Positions 16,856 through 25,165 of a stretch of 64,000 bases of DNA are shown here, one piece after another. Where the stretch lies: assembly GCF_008065375.1 (NCBI RefSeq), contig NZ_VJYI01000009.1:366951-430950 (forward strand). The letters are read 5' to 3'. Each line of letters opens with the position of its first letter. The stretch's first letter is position 1. The notes below the pieces were generated by a model. The model ran no database searches. It saw only the letters and a program-made list of their open reading frames with translations, and had not been told where the DNA came from. The translations under genes and the position numbers were made by a program. This stretch comes from Nonomuraea sp. SYSU D8015. Its GTDB lineage: Bacteria; Actinomycetota; Actinomycetes; Streptosporangiales; Streptosporangiaceae.

Positions 16856-17763
16856 GGGCGGTTCGCCCCGCCGCTCGCCTGGACCGGGACCTGCCAGATG
16901 GTGCCGCGGCGGTTGCGCCGGGACTCCTCCCAGTCCATGACGTCCAGGCCGGCGCAGATGTACAGGGTGCGCCGGTCGGCGCCGCCGAGCACGCAGGCGG
17001 GCGGCAGGGCCTCGGCGGGGTCGAAGGGCACCACGTCGGTGATGGCGCCACCTTCGGCGAAGCGCGCGACGGCCACTCCGGGCATTCCGGCCCAGACCCC
17101 GCCGTCGTCGTCCAGGCAGATGCCGTCCGGCAAGGAGGGCGTCTCGGCGAAGACGCGCCGGCCGGTCAGGCGGCCGTACTTGTCGCGGTCCAGCACGGTG
17201 ATGCGGTTGGCGAACGCCTCGGCGGTCAGCACCCGGCTGCCGTCGGCGATGATCGCGATGCCGTTCGCGCCGGACATGCCGCCCAGGTCGGTAAGAGCGT
17301 GTGCGGTGCCGGCGGGCTCCACGACCAGCAGCGGCGAGTCGCGCGGCTCCTCCCCCTGGAACAGCTCGAAGCCGAGCTGGGTGACGTAGGCGCGGCCGTC
17401 GCCGTCCACGACCATGTCGTTGATCGGACCGCTCGCCAGCTTCCGCAGGTCGGCGTGGACGGTGACCTGCTCGCCGTCGAAGGCCAGGACGAGCCGCTCG
17501 TGCATGGAGGTGACGATCAGCCTGCCGTCGGGCAGCCAGCCGAACCCGCCGGGGATGACCTCGGTGCCGTTGACGGACGTGCGCCGCGACAGGTCCAGCA
17601 CGATGTGCGGGGTGCCGTCGTCGTCCAGGCGGACGATGCGGTGCGCGTACATGTCGCTGAACCACAGCGCGCCGTCGCGCCAGCGCGGGCATTCGGCCCA
17701 GGTGTAGCCGCTCGACAGCTGTTTGGCGGCCAGCACGCGGGCGTCGGCGAACGGATCGGCCAC
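16852..17763 (-). CDS. SMP-30/gluconolactonase family lactonase
   Basis: A 303-aa six-bladed beta-propeller of the SMP-30/gluconolactonase/luciferin-regenerating family. Metal ligands fit the family: Glu24 in WAECPRW, Asn in GPINDMVVDGDG, Asp in LPDGICLDDDG. Enzymes of this type hydrolyse lactones using a divalent cation. In this operon, next to a P450 and with a Baeyer-Villiger-type enzyme elsewhere in the cluster, it is the best candidate for opening a ring-derived lactone. It lies 13 bp after the esterase gene and overlaps the downstream SDR. Confidence 0.85.
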   Translation of the reverse strand: MADPFADARVLAAKQLSSGYTWAECPRWRDGALWFSDMYAHRIVRLDDDGTPHIVLDLSRRTSVNGTEVIPGGFGWLPDGRLIVTSMHERLVLAFDGEQVTVHADLRKLASGPINDMVVDGDGRAYVTQLGFELFQGEEPRDSPLLVVEPAGTAHALTDLGGMSGANGIAIIADGSRVLTAEAFANRITVLDRDKYGRLTGRRVFAETPSLPDGICLDDDGGVWAGMPGVAVARFAEGGAITDVVPFDPAEALPPACVLGGADRRTLYICAGLDVMDWEESRRNRRGTIWQVPVQASGGANRP

Positions 17764-17776
17764 GGGTTCTCCTAGG

Positions 17777-18724
17777 TCAGAAGGGCAGCGGGTGGGCGAA
17801 CTTGGCGCGCAGCAGCGCGCCGATCTCGGCGACGGCGAGCCGGCCTCGGGCGAGGTGGTCCGATTGGGCGAGGAAGCCGTGATAGGTGCCGGGGTAGCGG
17901 GTGTGGGTGGTCTGGACGCCGGCCTCGCGCAGCCGGCGGGCGTAACGCTCGCCCCAGTCCCTGATCGGGTCGCACGCGGCCGTCACCACGATGGCCGGGG
18001 GCAGCCCGCTCAGGTCGGCGGCGTAGGCGGGGATGCGGTAGGGGCTGTCCGGGTGGCCCCGTCCGGCGTCGGCGTTCTCGTTGAGGAACAGGACATCGTC
18101 CCGGCTGAGAATCGGCGCCTGCGCGTACTGCGACATCGACCGGGCGGCCAGGTCCCGGTCGATACCGGGATAGGCGAGCACCTGGCAGCTGATCGCCGGT
18201 CCGCCCCGGTCCCGCGCGGCCAGGGCGACCGCCGCCGCGAGGGTGCCGCCCGCGCTGTCGCCGACGACGGCCAGCCTGTCCGGGTCGATGTGCAGGTCGG
18301 CGGCGTGTTCGGCGGTCCAGACGGTGGCGGTGTAGGCGTCGTCGAACTGGGCGGGGGGCGGCGACTCGGGCGCGAGGTGGTATCCGACCGACACCACCGT
18401 GGCGCCGCTGTGCTGGGCCAGGTGCCTGGCCAGCGGCTCGAAGGAGTGGTTGGAGCCCAGGCACATGCCGCCCCCGTGGAAGTAGACGAGCACCGGCGCG
18501 CGCTCGTCGAGGGTGGGGCGGTGGACGCGCAGCGGGATCTCCCCCCACGGCCCGTCGATCAGATGGTCCTGGGTGACGGCCATGACGGGCAGGTCCGCGG
18601 GCAGCGGCATCGTCTTCATGGCGTGGCGGATCGCGGCCAGGCCGCGCTCGCGCATGGGCGGCACGCCGGCCAGGGCGGCGGCGATCGCGGCGGCGTCCGG
18701 GTCCAGTTCGGCGGGCGAGGTCAT
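17777..18724 (-). CDS. alpha/beta hydrolase, hormone-sensitive-lipase (HSL) family
   Basis: A 315-aa esterase. The HSL oxyanion motif HGGG is at residues 83-86 and the nucleophile elbow GDSAGG has Ser157. Asp and His follow in CDPIRDWGERYA and YHGFL. The N-terminal cap (about residues 1-50) is typical for the family. No signal peptide, so it is cytoplasmic. It could hydrolyse an acetyl or other ester on the substrate, or a lactone. Start ATG 18724 overlaps the TGA of the preceding SDR (ATGA), which fixes it in the operon. Confidence 0.88.
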   Translation of the reverse strand: MTSPAELDPDAAAIAAALAGVPPMRERGLAAIRHAMKTMPLPADLPVMAVTQDHLIDGPWGEIPLRVHRPTLDERAPVLVYFHGGGMCLGSNHSFEPLARHLAQHSGATVVSVGYHLAPESPPPAQFDDAYTATVWTAEHAADLHIDPDRLAVVGDSAGGTLAAAVALAARDRGGPAISCQVLAYPGIDRDLAARSMSQYAQAPILSRDDVLFLNENADAGRGHPDSPYRIPAYAADLSGLPPAIVVTAACDPIRDWGERYARRLREAGVQTTHTRYPGTYHGFLAQSDHLARGRLAVAEIGALLRAKFAHPLPF

Positions 18725-19584
18725 GAGGCGGGGACGGTGAACTCGCCCTGCGGCAGGCGCGGGGCGCGGCGGCGGGTCAGGGTGTCGGCGCGCTCGGCCA
18801 TGGCGTCGGCGACGAAGGGCTGCGACAGCAGGTAGAACTCGTCCGCGGCGGCCTGGTCGAAGAACACCCGGGCGGCGTCGAACGGGTCCATCGCCTGGGC
18901 CTTGATCTGCAGCATGGCCGCGCGGTGGTCCTCGGCGGCGGCGACGTCTCCGTCCTCGACGGCGCCGGCGGACTCGAAGATGTTCGAGGCCACGGCGCCG
19001 GGCAGGACCGCCTGGACGTGGACGTGATGTCCGTGGCCGGCGAGCTCGACCTCCTGGCGCAGGCATTCGGTGAGCGCCAGGACGGCGTGCTTGCTCATGA
19101 TGTACGGCGCCTGCAGCGGGGCGGCGCTGACCCCGCCGATGGACGACAGGTTCCACACCCACGAGCGGCCGGGCTCGGCCATCATGCGCGGCAGGAACGC
19201 CTTGATGCCGTGGAAGACGCCGCTGATGTTGATCGACACCAGGCGTTCCCAGTTGGCGACGGGGGTGTCCCACAGGTAGCCGAACTGTTCGACGCCGGCG
19301 TTGTTGACCAGGAGCCTGACGGGACCGGCGTCTCGGAAGGCGGTCGCGGCCAGGCGCTCGACGGCGTCGGGGTCGCGCACGTCGCAGACGACGTCGAGGG
19401 CTCGGGCGCCGTGCTGCTCCAGTTCGGCGCGCAGAGCGGCGATCGCGGCGGCGTCGACGTCGGCGAGCACGACCGTCATGCCGAGCTCGCGGGCGGCGTA
19501 CCGGGCCAGGCCGGCGCCGATGCCCGCACCGGCGCCGGTGATGACGGCAACGCCGCCGCCGAACAGGTCCTTGGGCGTGCTCAT
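18721..19584 (-). CDS. SDR family oxidoreductase
   Basis: A 287-aa classical short-chain dehydrogenase. The cofactor motif TGAGAGIGAG is near residue 16, with Asp after strand 2 (LADVDAAAI) suggesting NAD+ preference. NNAGV is at about 93, and the catalytic Ser and YxxxK appear in NLSSIGGVSAAP and YIMSKH. Probable role: oxidation of a hydroxyl made by the P450 to a ketone. It overlaps both neighbours by 4 bp, inside the large operon 20729-13088. Confidence 0.85.
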   Translation of the reverse strand: MSTPKDLFGGGVAVITGAGAGIGAGLARYAARELGMTVVLADVDAAAIAALRAELEQHGARALDVVCDVRDPDAVERLAATAFRDAGPVRLLVNNAGVEQFGYLWDTPVANWERLVSINISGVFHGIKAFLPRMMAEPGRSWVWNLSSIGGVSAAPLQAPYIMSKHAVLALTECLRQEVELAGHGHHVHVQAVLPGAVASNIFESAGAVEDGDVAAAEDHRAAMLQIKAQAMDPFDAARVFFDQAAADEFYLLSQPFVADAMAERADTLTRRRAPRLPQGEFTVPAS

Positions 19585-20729
19585 CGCAGGCTCCCTTCAC
19601 GCTCGGCGACGATCTCGCGGATGGCGCGCACCACGGGCTCGAAGGTGCTGCCGGGTCCCGCGCTCACCGGGGCGTCCATGTTGTTGTGGCAGATCGCGAC
19701 CGCGAGCCGGTCGCGCAGGTCGGCCCAGGCGACGGAGCCGCCCGCGCCGGGGCTGTAGATGACGGAGCGGTGATCGCCCACGAGCGGGTCGGAGGCGCCC
19801 GGCTCGCCGCCGAGCCAGAACCCGTTCGCGCCGAACCACACCGGGATGGTCAGCACCTGGTCGGGTGCGTGCGGGTCCGTGCGTGGGCGGGTGAATGTGG
19901 CGACCCGGTCGGGCGACAGCAGCCGGACGCCGTCGAGCTGCCCGCCTTCGGCGAGCATCGCGAAGATCCTGGCGACCGCGTTCGCGGTGGCGATCGCGCC
20001 CGCCCCGGGGTCCACGGCCTGTTGCATGGCCGGCTGGTTGTGCACGTCGGAGCCGGGGAAGACGGCCTGGGGGCTGATGTTGTGCTCGTCGGAGATCGCG
20101 AACGTGTTGCCGCCGTACAGGGTGGCCACCCGTGCGAGGTCGTCATCGGGGACGCCGAGGTGGAAGTCGGTGACGCCGAGCGGCGCGCAGATCTCCTCGG
20201 CGACGAAGACGTCGAAGGGCCGGTGCGCCGGATCGGTGCGGCGTACGACCTCGCCGACGATCCAGCCCCACACCAGGACGTGGTAGGCGCTGGTCGTGCC
20301 CGGCTCGTACAGCGGGGTGAAGGCGGCGATCCGGTCCGTCATCCACTCCCAGTCGGCCAGCAGCTCCGGGGTGACGCCTTCGGGCATCTGCGGGATGCCC
20401 GCCCGGTGCGACAGTGCCTGCTCGACCGTGATGGCCTGCTTGCCGCCCGTGGCGAACTCCGGCCAGTACCGGGCGATCGGCGCGTGCAGGTCGACCAGCC
20501 CGCGCTCGGCCTGCAGGTGGAGCGCGGTCGCGGTGACGCCCTTGGTCACCGAGAACACCGGGAACAGGGTGCGCTCGTCGACGGGCGCGCCGGTGGCGGT
20601 GTCGGTGACTCCGGCGACCGCGTCGGCGATCAGCTCGCCGCGGTGGTAGGCGGCCACGGCGATGCCGATCTCCCCCAGGTCAAGCGCGCGATCAAGAGCC
20701 TTGCTGAGGCGAGGATCGGTGGTGGTCAT
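19581..20729 (-). CDS. serine hydrolase, class C beta-lactamase/esterase fold
   Basis: A 382-aa serine hydrolase. The SxxK motif is Ser60-Val-Thr-Lys63 (FSVTKG), the Tyr of the second motif is in TTSAYHVLVWG, and the third region reads HRSVIYSPGAGGSVAWAD in place of a KTG box. No signal peptide, unlike secreted beta-lactamases; intracellular EstB-type esterases and lactone hydrolases have this form. First gene of the big operon (8 intact genes to 13088). A GTTCC-N7-GGAC box at 20813-20828 lies about 85 bp upstream, in position to control it. Confidence 0.85.
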   Translation of the reverse strand: MTTTDPRLSKALDRALDLGEIGIAVAAYHRGELIADAVAGVTDTATGAPVDERTLFPVFSVTKGVTATALHLQAERGLVDLHAPIARYWPEFATGGKQAITVEQALSHRAGIPQMPEGVTPELLADWEWMTDRIAAFTPLYEPGTTSAYHVLVWGWIVGEVVRRTDPAHRPFDVFVAEEICAPLGVTDFHLGVPDDDLARVATLYGGNTFAISDEHNISPQAVFPGSDVHNQPAMQQAVDPGAGAIATANAVARIFAMLAEGGQLDGVRLLSPDRVATFTRPRTDPHAPDQVLTIPVWFGANGFWLGGEPGASDPLVGDHRSVIYSPGAGGSVAWADLRDRLAVAICHNNMDAPVSAGPGSTFEPVVRAIREIVAEREGSLR

Positions 20730-20812
20730 GTGCTGTCCCCCTGCGGTGAGCGGCGTCGCTTGCGGGCTGGTGACCCGACGCTAGGGCGGAGGCGACGCCG
20801 TTGCGGGACGGT

Positions 20813-20828
20813 GTTCCGGTGAGTGGAC
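20813..20828. promoter_or_regulatory. module A box 1 (GTTCC-N7-GGAC)
   Basis: GTTCCGGTGAGTGGAC, an imperfect inverted repeat with a TGA core, upstream of the serine hydrolase/P450 operon. Three related boxes occur at 21266, 29211 and 31229, each near a different catabolic operon. Likely bound by a cluster regulator such as the IclR, GntR or TetR protein encoded here. Confidence 0.6.
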
Positions 20829-20840
20829 GGCTTGTGCGTC

Positions 20841-21221
20841 TCAGGTCGTCACCTCGCGGCGTGCCAGCAGCCAGCGGCCGTCCCCGCCGCGGGTGAGCTC
20901 GTCGCGGTAGGAGCCGATGGCGACGATCGCCGCGGGCGGGCCGGCGGACACGAGCAGGAAGTACGACAGCGCCGTGGCGCGGTCGCCGGTGGTGTGCACC
21001 TCCAGATTGGTGATCACGTGCCGGTTGCCCGAGTCGGGGCCGGCGTGGCCGAGCTCGCGCATCCGGGTCAGCCCGGCGACGGTCTGCTCGCGTCCGCGCC
21101 AGCGCGCTCCGGCCATCGTCCACTCGACGTCGTCGGTGAGCAGGGTGCCGAGGTCGTGCGGGGTTCCTTCGTCGGCCAGGCGGGCGAACGCGTGCAGGAG
21201 GTTGGCGATGTCGGAGGTCAT
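20841..21221 (-). CDS. SnoaL-like / NTF2-fold protein
   Basis: A 126-aa small alpha+beta barrel protein. The pattern IANLLHAFARLADEGTPHDL, then LTDDVEWTMAGARWRGRE, then VITNLEVHTTGDRATA and a C-terminal DGRWLLARREV is typical of the SnoaL-like/nuclear transport factor 2 superfamily. Members act as ketosteroid-isomerase-like enzymes, dehydratases or ligand carriers. Catalytic role here unknown; a steroid- or terpenoid-like isomerisation or hydrolysis would fit the module. ATG 21221 is supported by family start position. It lies between boxes 1 and 2. Confidence 0.75.
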   Translation of the reverse strand: MTSDIANLLHAFARLADEGTPHDLGTLLTDDVEWTMAGARWRGREQTVAGLTRMRELGHAGPDSGNRHVITNLEVHTTGDRATALSYFLLVSAGPPAAIVAIGSYRDELTRGGDGRWLLARREVTT

Positions 21222-21265
21222 GGAGAGGTACTGTCCTCTTGGTGCCCGCCGTCTTGAGGGCGGAC

Positions 21266-21280
21266 GTCCACTGAGCGGAC
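21266..21280. promoter_or_regulatory. module A box 2 in the divergent SnoaL/enoyl-CoA hydratase promoter region
   Basis: GTCCACTGAGCGGAC, with flanking C and G giving CGTCC-N7-GGACG, a perfect 5-bp inverted repeat. It sits 45 bp upstream of the SnoaL-like start and 75 bp upstream of the enoyl-CoA hydratase start, so it could control both. Confidence 0.6.
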
Positions 21281-21354
21281 GCTTCGGCGGAGGCGGCGAC
21301 CGGCGTCGGGCAGGGTGGGAGGCGTACTCATCCCCGACGTTGCGGAGGCCGCTC

Positions 21355-22134
21355 GTGCGAGCAGACAGCGAGGATCTGTCGGTCACGGTGGAGAACGGGG
21401 TCGGGCTCCTGGAGATGCGCCGGCCGCCCGCCAACTACTTCGACGAGCAGCTCATCGGGCTGCTCGTGGACGCCGCCCGCGAACTGGACGGCAGCGCGGA
21501 CTGCCGGGTGCTCGTCCTGACCTCCGAGGGTAGGCACTTCTGCGCCGGCGCCGACTTTGGGACGGGCGGCGCCTTCGACGGCGACCGGGTCGCCGTGGCG
21601 CAGCGCCTGTACCGGCGGGCGGCGCAGTTGTTCGAGATCCGGACCCCGATCATCGCCGCGGTTCAGGGCGCCGCCGTGGGCGGAGGGCTGGGGCTGGCCT
21701 GCGCGGCCGACTTCCGGGTCGCCGATGAGCACACCCGGTTCGTCGCGAACTTCGCGATGCTGGGCTTTCATCAGGGGTTCGGGCTGAGCGTGACGCTGCC
21801 GGAGATCGTCGGCCGGCAGGCGGCGGCCGACATGCTGCTGAGCGCCCGGCCGGTGCGCGGCCAGGAGGCACATCGCATCGGCCTGGCCGATCGGCTCGCC
21901 GAGCCCGGCCGGCCGCGCGAGCACGCGCTGGCCTGGGCCCACAAGCTGGCGTCGGCGGCCCCGCTGGCGGTGCGGTCGATCCGCTCGACGCTGCGGGCCG
22001 GTCTCGCGCGCCGGGTCGCCGAAGCGCTGGAGCATGAGCTGGCCGAGCAGGCGCGGCTGTGGGCGACCGAAGACTGCGCCGAAGGCATCGCGGCGAGCCT
22101 GGAGCGCCGGCCACCGGTGTTCCGCGGGGAGTGA
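21355..22134 (+). CDS. enoyl-CoA hydratase/isomerase (crotonase) family protein
   Basis: A 259-aa crotonase. Oxyanion-hole segments are HFCAGADFGTGG (about residue 60) and GAAVGGGLGLACAADF (about 103). The catalytic-Glu region of typical hydratases reads MLGFHQGFGLSVTLP here, with no obvious pair of Glu residues, so it may be an isomerase, lyase or hydrolase variant rather than a plain hydratase. GTG 21355 has GGAGG at 21344-21348. It is the only plus-strand enzyme of module A and is convergent with the monooxygenase gene, separated from it by a strong terminator. Confidence 0.85.
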   Translation: MRADSEDLSVTVENGVGLLEMRRPPANYFDEQLIGLLVDAARELDGSADCRVLVLTSEGRHFCAGADFGTGGAFDGDRVAVAQRLYRRAAQLFEIRTPIIAAVQGAAVGGGLGLACAADFRVADEHTRFVANFAMLGFHQGFGLSVTLPEIVGRQAAADMLLSARPVRGQEAHRIGLADRLAEPGRPREHALAWAHKLASAAPLAVRSIRSTLRAGLARRVAEALEHELAEQARLWATEDCAEGIAASLERRPPVFRGE

Positions 22135-22138
22135 CCAC

Positions 22139-22170
22139 GCGAGGGGTGCGGGGTGCCCCGCACCCCTCGC
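22139..22170. terminator. 15-bp stem bidirectional terminator between convergent genes
   Basis: Perfect inverted repeat with 15-bp arms (22139-22153 and 22156-22170; left arm GCGAGGGGTGCGGGG) and a 2-nt apex, filling the 45-bp gap between the convergent crotonase and monooxygenase genes. Well placed to terminate both. Confidence 0.8.
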
Positions 22171-22179
22171 GCATGACGA

Positions 22180-24159
22180 TCAGCTTCCGGGCCTTGCGCG
22201 CCTTCCGGGCCTTCCGGGCGAGGAGGTGAACACGTAGTCGCCTGGCTCCGGCGCGCGCAGCATGGCCCAGTAGTCGACCAGCCGCCACGGGCAGGCCACC
22301 CAGGCGCGTCCGGCCTTGTTGCGGTAGTACCCGTTCGCCGTGCCGCCGTGTTTCCAGACGGTCTTGTCCAGCTCCTCATCGACGCGCCGGTTGTAGTCCT
22401 CGGTCGCCTCCCGCGTCGGTTCCATCGCGGTGTGGCCGTTCTCGACGAGGTACTGCAGGCTCTCCACGATGTAGTGGACGTGCTCCTCGCTGGTGACGTT
22501 GTGGCCGCCGCCGTGATTGGGCGCGGCGTTCGGGCCCGCCGTGACGAAGAAGTTGGGAAAGCCCGGCACGGTGATGCCGAGGTACGCTCTCGGGTTCTCC
22601 TCGGCCCATTCCTCGGCCAGTCTGACGCCGCCGCGGCCGACGACGTCGAGGAAGCCGAGGTATTCGAGCCTGAAGCCGGTGGCCCAGATGATGACGTCGG
22701 CGGCGATGAACTCGCCCTCCGTCGTCACCACGCCGTCCGGGCGGATCTGCCGCAACGAGCCGCGGTGCAGCGACACGTTGTCGCGCTTGACGGCTTCGAA
22801 GAAGCCGGGGTCCTTGACGATCCGCTTGGCGAACGGCGGGAAGTCCGGCGTCAGCATCTCCTTCAGATCGGGACGGTCGGCGAAGGACCGGTCGAGGTAG
22901 TCCAGGCAGACCCGCATCACCATGTCGTTGGCCGGGGACGAGGAGACGTGCGTGGCGTACCACTCCTCGTCGATGCGCGGGATGGAATAGCCTTTGTCGG
23001 CGGCCCACCAGTAGGTCTTGACCCGGAACCACTGGTGGAAATAGGGGATGTGCTCCAGCGCCCACCTCATGCCCTCGGGCACGTCGGCGGCGACCTTGCG
23101 CTCGGGGATGACCCAGTGCGGCTGGCGCATCACGACGTCCAGAGACTTCACCTGCTCGGCGATCGCGGCCACCACCTGGACCGACGTGCAGCCGGTGCCC
23201 AGGACGACCACCCGTTTTCCGCTGAGGTCCACGTCATGGCGCCACTCGGCGGTGTGCATCGTCTCACCGTCGAAGGTGTCGATACCGTCGATGTCGGGGA
23301 TGGCCGCCACGTTGAGCACGCCTGTCGCGGTGACCACGGCGTTGGCCTGATGCGTGCGCACCGAGCCGTCCTTGTGCCGGACGGTGATCTCCCAGATCTG
23401 GTCGTCCTCCTGCCAGCGGCAGCCGAGCACCTTGGCCGAGAAGGTGATGTGTGGGTAGAGGCCGTACTTGCCGGCCACGTGGTGCAGGTACTGCAGGTAC
23501 TCCGGTCCTGTCGGGTAGTACTTCGACCAGCCCGGGTTGAGCTCGAAGGAGTAGGAGTAGAAGTGGCTCGGCGTGTCGACGGCCGCGCCCGGATAGGTGT
23601 TGCGCGACCACGTTCCGCCGAGGTCGTCGCGTTCTTCGAACACCTGGTAGCGGAAGCCCGCCTGACCGAGTTCGATCGCGGCGTTCAGGCCGATCATGCC
23701 GCAGCCGATGATCGCGACGGTGAAGCCGGCCGGCGGCTTGCGGGTGGCCGGAACGACCCGGCGGGCGGGCTCGAAGCCGCCCTGCTCGCGCAGGTGGGGG
23801 ACGTACTCCTCGCCGACGGTGTCGTCCACGCACAGCTCGGCCATCCGGCGGAACAGCGCGTCGTCGGGTACGGCGATCCGGGGGATCAGCGGTCCTGCGA
23901 GCAGGTGCCGGGCGCGCTCGCGCACCTCGGCCGCGACCGTCGCGGGGTACCCCCCCATGATCGCCTGGGTGCGGCTTCGCTCCTGGTCGAGTCTGGCCCT
24001 GAACTCGTCGAGGAGAGCGGTGTCCCCGCTGTGGTGGACCAGCGCCATCAGCAGGGCGCCCGGCTCGGCGACGTCGATGGCCGCGTCGAGGGCCTGGCGG
24101 TCGACGTCGGTCACCGGTGCCAGGACGTAGGTGGGCTGGTCCGGGGATATCAGCGTCAT
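22180..24159 (-). CDS. flavin-containing (Baeyer-Villiger type) monooxygenase
   Basis: A 659-aa class B flavoprotein monooxygenase. The FAD motif GCGMIG is at about residue 152, the NADPH motif GTGCTS near 320, and the Baeyer-Villiger fingerprint FxGxxxHxxxW at residues 296-306 (FDGETMHTAEW). A 145-residue N-terminal extension precedes the FAD domain; such extensions occur in the larger BVMOs that act on bulky ketones. Predicted to convert a cyclic ketone to a lactone with NADPH and O2. AAGGA lies upstream of ATG 24159. It follows the iclR gene in the same direction with a 29-bp gap, so probably forms an operon with it. Confidence 0.88.
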   Translation of the reverse strand: MTLISPDQPTYVLAPVTDVDRQALDAAIDVAEPGALLMALVHHSGDTALLDEFRARLDQERSRTQAIMGGYPATVAAEVRERARHLLAGPLIPRIAVPDDALFRRMAELCVDDTVGEEYVPHLREQGGFEPARRVVPATRKPPAGFTVAIIGCGMIGLNAAIELGQAGFRYQVFEERDDLGGTWSRNTYPGAAVDTPSHFYSYSFELNPGWSKYYPTGPEYLQYLHHVAGKYGLYPHITFSAKVLGCRWQEDDQIWEITVRHKDGSVRTHQANAVVTATGVLNVAAIPDIDGIDTFDGETMHTAEWRHDVDLSGKRVVVLGTGCTSVQVVAAIAEQVKSLDVVMRQPHWVIPERKVAADVPEGMRWALEHIPYFHQWFRVKTYWWAADKGYSIPRIDEEWYATHVSSSPANDMVMRVCLDYLDRSFADRPDLKEMLTPDFPPFAKRIVKDPGFFEAVKRDNVSLHRGSLRQIRPDGVVTTEGEFIAADVIIWATGFRLEYLGFLDVVGRGGVRLAEEWAEENPRAYLGITVPGFPNFFVTAGPNAAPNHGGGHNVTSEEHVHYIVESLQYLVENGHTAMEPTREATEDYNRRVDEELDKTVWKHGGTANGYYRNKAGRAWVACPWRLVDYWAMLRAPEPGDYVFTSSPGRPGRRARPGS

Positions 24160-24188
24160 GGGTCGGTGGTTCCTTCGCATGGGGGGTT

Positions 24189-24983
24189 TCAGCAGGCGCG
24201 GGTGATCGCTGGGACACGCGCGGGGCGGCGGGTCAGGCCGGAGGCGGCGTACCAGATGTCCATGGCGGCGATGCGCACGGCGTCGCCGGCTTCCTGGACC
24301 GGCATCGTCTCGGCGGGCCCGCACAGCGACAGGGCCGCGCGCAGGCTGCCGCCGGATGGGCCGATGGAGGCCGCCACCGCGGTGATGCCCGCGGTGGAGC
24401 CCTGGACGTCGACGGCGACGCCGCCGCGGTCGCGCACGCGTTCCAGGTCGCGTCGCAGCTGGGTGCGGGTGCGGACGCCGTACACGGTGGCCGGAGGGGG
24501 GAAGGTGAGGTCCGGCCAGTCGGCTTCGGTGAGGTGTGCGAGGATGGCGCGGCCCGCGGCCGAGTGCACGGCGGGCTGGCGGCCGCCGGGACGCCAGGTC
24601 TCCCCTCTCTCCGGCCAGTCGCCGATGCGCTCCAGATGCAGGACCTCGCCCGACATCAGCGTGCTGAGGTGCACCGTCAAGCCGGTGGAGCGGTGCAGGG
24701 CGTACATGAACGGAAGGCACGCCTGGTGCAGGCGCTCGCGCTGGACGACCTTGCTGCCCAGCTCGAACATGCGCAGGCCCAGGCGGTACTGGTAGCCCTG
24801 CCGTTCCACCCAGCCGAGCTCCACCAGCCGTTGCAGGATCCGGTGCGCCGAGGAACGCGGCAGGTCGGCCTGCCGCGCGATCTGCGCCAGGGTGAGCCGA
24901 GGGTGACCGTCGAAGACCTGCAGCAGGGACGCCACCCTGTCGATCATGGTGATGGGTGAGCCAGGGCTCTGTGCCGTGGTCAT
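24189..24983 (-). CDS. IclR-family transcriptional regulator
   Basis: A 264-aa IclR regulator. The winged helix is at residues about 12-75 (VASLLQVFDGHPRLTLAQIA, then RQADLPRSSAHRILQRLVEL), followed by an effector-binding GAF-like domain with VHSAAGRAILAHL and a Ser/Gly-rich C-terminal part. IclR proteins commonly control catabolic clusters. It is cotranscribed with the monooxygenase and divergent from the tetR-type gene. A 19-bp palindrome at 25018-25036 lies 35 bp upstream of its start. Confidence 0.87.
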   Translation of the reverse strand: MTTAQSPGSPITMIDRVASLLQVFDGHPRLTLAQIARQADLPRSSAHRILQRLVELGWVERQGYQYRLGLRMFELGSKVVQRERLHQACLPFMYALHRSTGLTVHLSTLMSGEVLHLERIGDWPERGETWRPGGRQPAVHSAAGRAILAHLTEADWPDLTFPPPATVYGVRTRTQLRRDLERVRDRGGVAVDVQGSTAGITAVAASIGPSGGSLRAALSLCGPAETMPVQEAGDAVRIAAMDIWYAASGLTRRPARVPAITRAC

Positions 24984-25017
24984 GCTCCGCCTCCCCGGCC
25001 GCATCGCCGGTTGCACA

Positions 25018-25036
25018 TTGTGCCTGCATGGCACAA
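25018..25036. promoter_or_regulatory. TTGTGCC-TGCAT-GGCACAA palindrome upstream of iclR
   Basis: Perfect 7-bp inverted repeat with a 5-bp spacer, 35 bp upstream of the iclR start and 130 bp from the tetR start. Suits autoregulation by IclR and control of the monooxygenase. Distinct in sequence from the GTTCC boxes. Confidence 0.6.
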
Positions 25037-25095
25037 ACTGACACCTCGTGAGCTTACGACCCGGTTGCAGCGGTGTAAACACATTGGATCCAGTT

Positions 25096-25114
25096 TCCGC
25101 ATACGAAATGCGGA
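25096..25114. promoter_or_regulatory. TCCGCAT-ACGAA-ATGCGGA palindrome upstream of tetR
   Basis: Perfect 7-bp inverted repeat with a 5-bp spacer, about 52 bp upstream of the tetR start at 25166. The typical size and place of a TetR-family autoregulatory operator. Confidence 0.6.
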
Positions 25115-25165
25115 TCGGGATGGTGCCGGGCCTCTGGGAGACTGGGAGGCTGTGAGGTGTTGCCC

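Noticed and set aside
22180..25044. A continuous 954-codon minus-strand frame covering the monooxygenase and most of iclR
   Set aside because: The monooxygenase family sequence starts at 24159; upstream codons are an out-of-frame reading of iclR, which is a normal gene in another frame.
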